From: DATAFO01 sp046728015
Lineage (GTDB): Bacteria > Actinomycetota > Thermoleophilia > Solirubrobacterales > 70-9
Direction of reading: 5' to 3'
Length of the DNA: 18,135 nucleotides
NCBI GenBank assembly: GCA_046728015.1
Contig: JBKPDQ010000077.1
Coordinates: 1-18,135 of the forward strand
The position numbers and the translations under genes are program-made. Below, piece by piece: positions 13,023 through 18,135 of this stretch (within the stretch, counting starts at the first letter, position 1; every line of letters begins with the position of its first letter). A model generated the notes under the pieces. That model had not been told where the DNA came from. It ran no database searches and saw only the letters and a program-made list of their open reading frames with translations.

Positions 13023-13260
13023 GTGACCTTCCGGCAGACACCCCCGACCACCGACATCGTTCGAGCATCACAGAGGCACCACGATCATCCTCTTGACTAC
13101 GTACAAGCGCGATGGTGCATCCGTGCCGACAGGGCGGCCGCGTTCGCGTTCTTCGGTGCCATGGAGGGCACGGTCATCCAGGTCGCTGGACAGACGCCTC
13201 ACGATGAGCTGCTGCCGGCGCGCGCGGTCGCGGGCGCGCTTGGACTTGGCCCCGACGTGG
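13023..13260 (+). pseudogene. Remnant of a PPOX-class (pyridoxamine-phosphate-oxidase-fold) flavoenzyme gene
   Basis: From 13075, one frame reads GTTIILLTTYKRDGASVPTG, which matches the N-terminal strand pair (LLTTYKRDGTPVPTPVW) of PPOX-class F420/FMN-dependent reductases. A plausible lead-in beginning at GTG 13023 (VTFRQTPPTTDIVRASQ) is in another frame, and beyond 13131 the similarity is lost. The gene therefore carries at least two frame disruptions. It lies directly behind operator site 4 and was probably a member of the same regulon. The downstream boundary is a guess. Confidence 0.5.
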
Positions 13261-13409
13261 TGCCCAGGTGCGACTGAGAGCAGGCCCAATCCCGATCGGG
13301 TGGCTTGCGCCGCGTACCTGCTCGCCACGAACCGCGCCGCGCGAAGCGCCCACCGAGGCCCTAATCGAAGTCGGTTCTTCGAAGTCCCTACAGAAAGGTC
13401 GCATCCCCA

Positions 13410-13491
13410 TGCATCCGTTCCGCAGCGCACTCGAGGCGGCGAAATCGACGACGCGCTTGAGCTGATCTCGCCGGATGTGGACGCGAGGTGA
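13410..13491 (+). pseudogene. Truncated, frameshifted NTF2/SnoaL-like gene start
   Basis: ATG 13410, preceded by AGAAAGG, opens MHPFRSALEA. The next bases in the neighbouring frame continue GEIDDALELISPDVD. Together they match the first 25 residues of the NTF2-like group that begins MHPFRxAxExxDxDALxxLLxPDV. One base appears to be missing near 13440. The coding similarity ends about 40 bases before the IS21 end at 13534, and no continuation is recognised beyond the element. Confidence 0.5.
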
Positions 13492-13540
13492 TCCTCTGGC
13501 AACCACTCACGCAAGCTCGGCGGCAACATCAACTGTCAAC

Positions 13541-13627
13541 GGCCATCGGTTTCTCCCCAGCGGCGGCCATCGAACCTCCCCACCGGCGGACATGTTCTCT
13601 CCCCGCTGGTGGCCATCGGTTCTCCCC
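13541..13627 (+). repeat. Left-end IS21 repeats (four copies)
   Basis: Four direct copies of a GGCCATCGGTTCTCCCC-like unit lie at 13541-13558, 13565-13581, 13588-13604 and 13611-13627, with 24, 23 and 23 bases between starts. They are inverted relative to the right-end set and are presumably transposase binding sites. Confidence 0.85.
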
Positions 13628-13737
13628 GCTTGGGGTGGCGCGTCGGTCGTCGCGGAGCCGAGCCCGTAGGGATGTGATGAAGCGGCGGCGTCCGGGACGC
13701 TGGTGAGGATCGCGGTCGCTTTGTTATCGACCCCCCA

Positions 13738-14751
13738 GTGGGAGGCTTCGTGCTGGCAGCGATCGACATTCACAAGGCCGTCTTTCAGGCGGCGGTGCTG
13801 GATCCGGCCGACGGTGAGATCACCGAGCAGCGCTTCAAGGCATCGAGAGAGGCGCTTGTGGCGTGGATCGAGCAGTGGGACGGCGAGCTCGAGGTCGTCG
13901 CGGTCGAGGCGACGACGGGCTGGCGTTGGGTCGCGCGCGAGCTTCAAGGTCGCGGCATCGAGGTGCGACTGACCGACCCGGGCCAGGCGAGCGCGTTGCA
14001 GGGCGCGCGCAAGCGCCCGAAGAACGACCGTCTCGATGCGCGCTGGCTGGTGATGCTGCTCGCGCGCGAGCTGCTGCCCGAGGCGTGGCTGGCCCCGGAG
14101 GAGATCCAGCGCCTGCGCGACAAGACGCGGCTGCGTAAGGCGTTGACCGATGACCACACCCGCTGGGCGCAGCGGCTGCATGCGGTGCTGGTGCACGAGG
14201 GCTGGTCGTGCTCGCGCGGGTCGCTGTTGACCGTCGCTGGCCGGCGCTGGGTCGCGGCGCTGCGGTTGCATCCCGGCGCGCGCGCCCAGGTCGAGACGAT
14301 GCTCACCGTGATGGCGGCGCTCGCGCACCAGATCGATCTGTTGGACTGCGAGTTGCGGCGGCTGGCCAAGACCGACGAGCGGCTGCGAGCATTGCAGGGG
14401 ATCTTCGGGATCGGGCCGATCCTGGCGTGCACGATCCTCGCCGAGCTCGGCGACGCCAAGCGCTTCCGTCGCGCCCGCCAGGTCGTGCGCGCCGCCGGGC
14501 TGGACCCGGTCGTCCGAGATTCCGCCGACAAGCAGCGCCGCGGGCAGCTCGCCAAGCAGGGCGCGCCATGCCTGCGCTGGGCGCTCGTCGAGGCCGCCCA
14601 GCACGCCCGCCGCAAGAACAGCCCCGATCACGAACTGTTCCAGCGCCGCCGCGGTCACGACGGCGCGAACCCGGCGACACTGAGCGTCGCGCGCAAGATC
14701 GGCAAGCGCGCCTTCCACGTCCTGCGCGAGCTCGAGGCTCAGGGCGCCTGA
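13738..14751 (+). CDS. IS110-family transposase (DEDD recombinase)
   Basis: The 337-residue protein has an N-terminal RuvC-like domain: AAIDIHK (Asp10), VAVEATTGWRW (Glu57) and KRPKNDRLDARWL (Asp97, Asp100), the DEDD residues. The C-terminal Transposase_20 region begins LQGIFGIGPILACTILAELGD. IS110 recombinases are guided by a structured bridge (seeker) RNA transcribed from the element's own non-coding end. GTG 13738 is one possible start and GTG 13750, giving MLAAIDIHK, is another. The gene is intact and points opposite to the istA/istB genes. It sits between the IS21 left repeats and istB, implying insertion into the IS21 element. Confidence 0.9.
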   Translation: MGGFVLAAIDIHKAVFQAAVLDPADGEITEQRFKASREALVAWIEQWDGELEVVAVEATTGWRWVARELQGRGIEVRLTDPGQASALQGARKRPKNDRLDARWLVMLLARELLPEAWLAPEEIQRLRDKTRLRKALTDDHTRWAQRLHAVLVHEGWSCSRGSLLTVAGRRWVAALRLHPGARAQVETMLTVMAALAHQIDLLDCELRRLAKTDERLRALQGIFGIGPILACTILAELGDAKRFRRARQVVRAAGLDPVVRDSADKQRRGQLAKQGAPCLRWALVEAAQHARRKNSPDHELFQRRRGHDGANPATLSVARKIGKRAFHVLRELEAQGA

Positions 14752-15033
14752 GCCGCCGGCGCCGGGTGGCTGCCGCCCATCAGGACGGAGGGGTCAGCGG
14801 GCGCGGCGGGCTCCGGGCCTCGGCTGGCGACCAACGGTCGCCCCGGTAGGGAATGAGCCGCCGCAACACCAGCCCCGATCACATCCTGCGCCGCATCGCG
14901 AGCGCCGATATAGGCCTGGGCGATCACGCAGCCGCCTCGCGCCGACATCCGCGACGACCGCGACCACCACCGCTTGACGTCGGTCACCGCTTCATATAGG
15001 CGAGGCGGAGCGGCGATCGACGCGCTGCGCGGG
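14752..15033 (+). ncRNA. Non-coding region after the IS110 transposase gene, candidate bridge-RNA region
   Basis: This 282-base gap has no gene. A perfect hairpin GGCTCAGG-GCG-CCTGAGCC (14736-14754) spans the transposase stop, and a second, GGCGACC-AAC-GGTCGCC, lies at 14826-14842. In the IS1111 branch of IS110 elements the guide RNA is encoded downstream of the recombinase; in IS110 proper it is upstream, where only about 110 bases (13628-13737) are available. Part of the gap may belong to the IS21 element. The assignment is inference from position and hairpins. Confidence 0.35.
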
Positions 15034-15816
15034 TCAGCTGAGGGGCGTCACCCCTTTGCCGGCGGTCGCCTGGGCGAGCCGGTAGCTGTCTGTGCCGTCG
15101 GTCAGGAGCACGTGGGCGTGGTGCAAGAGTCGGTCGACGGTGGCGGTCGCGAGCGTCTTGGGCATCAGCTCGTCGAAGCCGGCCGGGTGGATGTTGCTGG
15201 TGAGCGCGATCGAGCGTTTCTCGTAGGCGGCGTCGACGACGCGGAACAGCGCTTCGGCGGCATCGGGCGCGACGGGGAGCATGCCGATGTCGTCGATGAC
15301 GATCAGGTCGGCGCGGATCAGCCGTGCGATCGCGCGGTTGACGGTGTCGTCGGCGCGGTGGCGGCGCAGCAGCGTGGCGAGGCTCTCGAGTGTGTGCCAG
15401 GCGACGGTCGTGCCGCGGTCGATCGCGAGGTGCCCGAGCGCCTCGACCAGGTGGCTCTTGCCGGTGCCGCTGGGCCCGCAGACGCAGAGAGCCTCGGCGC
15501 GTCCGATCCATTCCAGGGTGCGCAGGGCGTTCTGGGTGGCCTTGGGGATCGGTGAGGCGTTCTCGTCCCAGGCGTCGAAGGTCTTGCCGGCCGGCAGCCC
15601 GGACGCGCGGCGTCGCATGGCGATGGTCGCTCGGTCGCGGCCGGCGGCTTCTTCGGCGAGCAGGACCCTGAGCACCTCGGCCGGTTCCCAGCGCTGCGAT
15701 GCGGCGGTCGCGATCACCTCCGGCGCGGCCTTGCGGACATAGGGCATTCGCAGCCGCCGTAGCAGGGCGTCGAGCTCGTCCGGTAGCGGCGGCGGCGCCG
15801 GCGTGGTGACCGTCAT
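15034..15816 (-). CDS. istB: IS21-family ATPase IstB (transposition helper)
   Basis: The 260-residue AAA+ protein has Walker A GPSGTGKSH (114-122), Walker B LIVIDDIGML (171-180; Asp175, Asp176) and the C-terminal LTSNIHPAGFDELM and ATATVDRLLHHAHVLLTDG (sensor/arginine region) typical of IstB. It binds target DNA and activates the IstA transposase. ATG 15816 overlaps the istA stop by four bases (ATGA); a longer open frame upstream is only the istA shadow. It is intact, so the element may still be able to move unless the IS110 insertion affects its left end. Confidence 0.92.
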   Translation of the reverse strand: MTVTTPAPPPLPDELDALLRRLRMPYVRKAAPEVIATAASQRWEPAEVLRVLLAEEAAGRDRATIAMRRRASGLPAGKTFDAWDENASPIPKATQNALRTLEWIGRAEALCVCGPSGTGKSHLVEALGHLAIDRGTTVAWHTLESLATLLRRHRADDTVNRAIARLIRADLIVIDDIGMLPVAPDAAEALFRVVDAAYEKRSIALTSNIHPAGFDELMPKTLATATVDRLLHHAHVLLTDGTDSYRLAQATAGKGVTPLS

Positions 15817-17282
15817 TGGCCGAAGCCCTCCCAGGAGCGCGTGGAGCGCTGCAGCGAGGCCTGCTCGCTCGCGCGCGCGGGGAACGCGATCACCTGCGCG
15901 CCGCGGTGCGCGAGGATCGCCGCCAGGTCGCCCTCGCCGAACCGGCCCGCGATCGCCGCGGCGGCGAGCGCTTCGTCGACGTCGCCTGGCCCGTGGAGCT
16001 TGGCGAGCGCGACGGCCTCGGCGATCTTGCGCCGCAGCCGGACCGCGCCCGCAGCCGCGGCCTTGGTCAGCCACTCGGCCGCCCCGGGCCCGATCGCCAG
16101 GAACGCCTGCTCGTCGACCGTGCCGGCCTTCGGGCGCCGCTCGAGCGCGCCCGCCGGCCGCCGCGGGTAGTGCTCGTCACGGATGCTCGGCCGCCCGGGC
16201 GTGGTCAGCTCATGGCGCGCGACCTCGCGCGCCCCGTCCGGCGCGTCGGCGTGGACGATCACGAGCTCGTCGCCATCGCTGCGCGCCCAGACGCGCGCGT
16301 CGACCAGCGTCGACGGGACCGAGTAGACCGCGCCGCCGACCGAGATCGTCGACTGCCAGCTCACCTTGCGCGTCTGGCCGAAGCAGACCGTGTGCGGCAC
16401 CTGCGGCAACGGGTGCAGCCGCGCTCGCTCCTCGGCCAGCATCACCGCCGGCGCCCGGCGCGTGATCCGGTGCTCGCGCGTGTTGACCCGTTCGCCCAGC
16501 TCGACGCAGGCGGCATCGAGCTCGGCGAAGTCCGCGTATTCGCCGCGCAGGTTGTGCTCGGTCGGGACCAAGTCGGCTCTCGCGACCCGGACCGTCGCCT
16601 CCGAGCCACCCTTCGATTCGGGGTCGGCCGGCACGCACGTCGCGACCGTGAGCCCGTAGTGGCGCCCGACCGAGACGATCTGCGGGTTGCGGACCGCGAT
16701 GCCGCACACGTGATCGACCGAGACCGTGCGCTCGTTGTCGGTCAGCGCGTAGGTCGGCGCGCCGCCGAACGCCCGCAGCGCCCGATCCAGCGCCATCACC
16801 ACCGACGGCATCGTCCGATCCCACAACGGAACGATGACCCGGAAGCGGCTCCAGGCCAGCCAGGCGCAGAACAACACCGTCGAGCGGCCGGCGACCCTCG
16901 GCCCATCGCCGTAGTCCCACTGCATCCACAGCCCCGGCTCGGTCACCCACGGCCGCGTCCGGCGCCCATGCTCGGCCCGCCAGCGCCGCTTCGCCTGAGC
17001 GACCGCCCGGCGCGTCGTGCGCTCCGAGCCCAGATAGCCCATCGCCAGCAGCCGCTGATGCGCGACATCGGCTCGGATCCGCCCGCGCGAGCGATCGACC
17101 CACTCCTCGATCTTCTCCGCGAACGCATCCACCCGCGGCCGCGGCCGCACCGACACCGGCAACCCACCGCCGGCCTCATCGCGGGCGCGCACCCAATGCG
17201 CGACCGTCTTGTGATCGCACCCCGCCAGCTCCGCCGCGCCACGCAGCGCGCCCGTCAGATCGAACGCTTCCAGGATCTCCAT
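15813..17282 (-). CDS. istA: IS21-family transposase IstA
   Basis: The 489-residue protein from ATG 17282 has an N-terminal HTH (LRGAAELAGCDHKTVAHWV, about 13-31) and a DDE catalytic core: MQWDYGDGP (Asp123), YALTDNERT (Asp182) and DPESKGGSE (Glu228). A C-terminal beta-barrel region follows (WQSTISVGGAVYSVPS). The ATG is preceded by GGAGGAA (minus strand, 17292-17286); the in-frame ATG at 17393 would read through the terminal repeat region. The DDE residues are all present, so the enzyme is probably functional. It acts with IstB on the mirrored terminal repeats. Confidence 0.92.
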   Translation of the reverse strand: MEILEAFDLTGALRGAAELAGCDHKTVAHWVRARDEAGGGLPVSVRPRPRVDAFAEKIEEWVDRSRGRIRADVAHQRLLAMGYLGSERTTRRAVAQAKRRWRAEHGRRTRPWVTEPGLWMQWDYGDGPRVAGRSTVLFCAWLAWSRFRVIVPLWDRTMPSVVMALDRALRAFGGAPTYALTDNERTVSVDHVCGIAVRNPQIVSVGRHYGLTVATCVPADPESKGGSEATVRVARADLVPTEHNLRGEYADFAELDAACVELGERVNTREHRITRRAPAVMLAEERARLHPLPQVPHTVCFGQTRKVSWQSTISVGGAVYSVPSTLVDARVWARSDGDELVIVHADAPDGAREVARHELTTPGRPSIRDEHYPRRPAGALERRPKAGTVDEQAFLAIGPGAAEWLTKAAAAGAVRLRRKIAEAVALAKLHGPGDVDEALAAAAIAGRFGEGDLAAILAHRGAQVIAFPARASEQASLQRSTRSWEGFGQ

Positions 17283-17370
17283 CACTTCCTCCGAGTTCTT
17301 CAAGCCCGCCCTCCAAGCCGCCTCGAACAGCAAGGCGCCGGAGGTTCTAGGCCGACCAGGACGAAACGGT

Positions 17371-17457
17371 GGGGAGATCCGATGGCCACCCATGGGGAGA
17401 TCCGGTGGCCGCCAGTGGGGACCTTCGACGGCCGCCTACGGGGAGATTCCCATGGCC
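17371..17457 (-). repeat. Right-end IS21 repeats (four copies)
   Basis: Four copies of a GGGGAGATCCGATGGCC-like unit lie at 17371-17387, 17394-17410, 17417-17433 and 17440-17457, 23 bases apart. They are the inverse of the left-end set. On both sides the outermost copy is one base longer (18 rather than 17) and 7 bases from the tip. Confidence 0.85.
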
Positions 17458-17464
17458 GCCGTCA

Positions 17465-17990
17465 CGATGAGCCCAGATGGCTGCCTGCAGGCCTCGGCGA
17501 CTGTCAGCTGCGCCTGTACTTCGTGCTCATAGCACACGATCATCGTCGGACATCCACCACTATGCCGACGCGGTACGCGATGCGATCCGGGCGCCGCATC
17601 CGTGGCCCTGGGAGACCAATTGGTCGCCGAGCGTGTGCTCGGAGTCCGGCCGGCCCGCGCGTCGCGCAGTGCCGTGGACGTCAGGGACTTGTGCGGTTGA
17701 CGACCCGTTTCCGGTTCAATTGGGATTCGATACTGGGACAAGGGCGCGCGCGGCCGTCCTGCCACGCGCTGCTGCTTCCGCCTGCAGGCGACGGTGACGG
17801 GCGGGACGCTCCGACTACTGCTTTGCGTCGATGAGCGGTAGTGATCTCTCCGATGACGCGACTCGCGAGCCGCCTAACCCGCCTAACGGAGCTGCGGGCG
17901 TCCGCGCGCTCGGACCGTGTCTATCCATCGCCAGCTGCGGCCGACGTGCGCGACGTGCCTGCCGCGCGAAGTTCGCGCTGAGTCGATCCC
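17465..17990. other. Right flank of the IS21 element, no recognised gene
   Basis: Open frames of 60-110 codons exist on both strands, but their translations are Arg/Pro-rich and match nothing I recognise. I looked for a continuation of the NTF2-like gene broken near 13491 and did not find one. No RNA gene or clear terminator is visible. Confidence 0.4.
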
Positions 17991-18135
17991 GTGGCGCGGC
18001 TCACTCTGGTCCGTACGCGAAGCCTAGACCTCGAAACACTCCTCGCCAGCAGCTACCTGCCCACCAAAGCGCTCACCGTGCCAGTCCGCAGAGCAGTTCG
18101 AGACGACGCGGAGTGGCTGAGGCGCATTGACGCCC
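17991..18135 (+). CDS. Possible 5' part of an unidentified protein running off the window
   Basis: From GTG 17991 the frame reads VARLTLVRTRSLDLETLLA, then SSYLPTKALTVPVRRAVRDD, then AEWLRRIDA, and stays open to the window end (48 codons). The composition is protein-like, with balanced Leu, Val, Asp and Glu, unlike neighbouring frames. An in-frame TGA at 17979-17981 limits the start. No Shine-Dalgarno is obvious. It could equally be a gene fragment. No family is recognised. Confidence 0.3.
   Translation, partial: MARLTLVRTRSLDLETLLASSYLPTKALTVPVRRAVRDDAEWLRRIDA

Larger units (their letters stand above)
13534..17464 (-). mobile_element. IS21-family insertion sequence (istA-istB on the minus strand) carrying an IS110-type insertion
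   Basis: The ends read TGTCAAC (13534) and, reversed, TGACGGC (17464), each exactly 7 bases outside the outermost of four mirrored repeats. The istA and istB genes overlap by four bases in the usual order. The element is about 3.9 kb, longer than a typical IS21 element of about 2-2.5 kb, and the excess is the IS110-type transposase region at roughly 13628-15033. I see no target-site duplication: the flanks are acatcaac and cgatgagc. Either one flank has been rearranged or the insertion is old. Confidence 0.8.

Noticed and set aside
13022..13028. TGTGACC as another ECF41 -35 box
   Set aside because: The base positions where CGTC should lie 16 bases away do not match, so it is probably chance.
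13541..13627. Short regularly spaced repeats, CRISPR-like
   Set aside because: Only four units, spacers of 6 bases, and an inverted copy set at the other end of a transposon: these are IS21 terminal repeats.
13507..14718. 403-codon minus-strand frame opposite the IS110 transposase
   Set aside because: It is antisense to a clearly identified transposase and crosses the IS21 repeats. No domain is recognisable.
15816..17834. 672-codon open frame on the plus strand across the IS21 element
   Set aside because: It lies antisense to istA and istB, has Arg-rich composition, and runs through the terminal repeats: a shadow of GC-rich genes.
17465..17990. Continuation of the NTF2-like gene interrupted near 13491
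   Set aside because: No frame in the right flank resembles the rest of an NTF2-like protein, and there is no target duplication to define the junction.

Overview
This is GC-rich chromosomal DNA, probably from an actinobacterium. GC-heavy codon use, many GTG/TTG starts, leaderless-looking promoters and families such as CGNR regulators, DUF2867, ECF41-type sigma factors and DoxX fit an order such as Solirubrobacterales, but that placement is inference. I recognise no rRNA, tRNA or CRISPR.

Layout. (a) 1-1293: the 3' end of an unknown gene, a hairpin terminator, then a coupled pair encoding a small antibiotic-biosynthesis-monooxygenase-fold protein and a CGNR zinc-finger regulator behind a palindromic promoter. 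(b) 1655-4230: a TetR repressor divergent from a two-domain DUF2867 protein, with an 18-bp perfect palindrome between them, followed by a frameshifted second TetR gene. (c) 4487-5800: an ECF41-like sigma factor divergent from a DoxX membrane protein, sharing a mirror-image promoter. (d) 5801-6433: gene debris. (e) 6434-13012: a cluster of small-molecule and stress-type genes (DUF2867, alpha/beta hydrolase, two NTF2/SnoaL-like proteins, tautomerase, TetR, endonuclease/exonuclease/phosphatase protein, membrane-CMD fusion, methyltransferase). (f) 13013-13533: remains of a PPOX-type flavoenzyme gene and an NTF2-like gene. (g) 13534-17464: an IS21-family element with istA/istB and four mirrored repeats at each end, carrying an IS110-family transposase gene between its left-end repeats and istB. 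(h) 17465-18135: sequence without a recognised gene, possibly with the start of a CDS leaving the window.

Two regulatory observations stand out. First, the sigma/DoxX intergenic region is a centre-symmetric arrangement: GGTCACA-N16-CGTC is present on both strands around position 5400, matching the ECF41 promoter consensus as I recall it (TGTCACA-N16-CGTC), and each gene's GTG start codon lies inside the opposing promoter's -35 box. Second, four AT-rich sites with the pattern (T/C)AGA-N8-TCTA occur at 7065-7080, 7985-8000, 11719-11734 and 12994-13009. They lie in the two divergent promoters of region (e), upstream of the NTF2 gene, and upstream of the decayed PPOX gene. This looks like one local regulon, with the TetR gene at 9171-9785, in the operon behind the third site, as the best candidate regulator. 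The regulon may respond to a reactive or xenobiotic small molecule, but neither its ligand nor its substrates can be read from the sequence.
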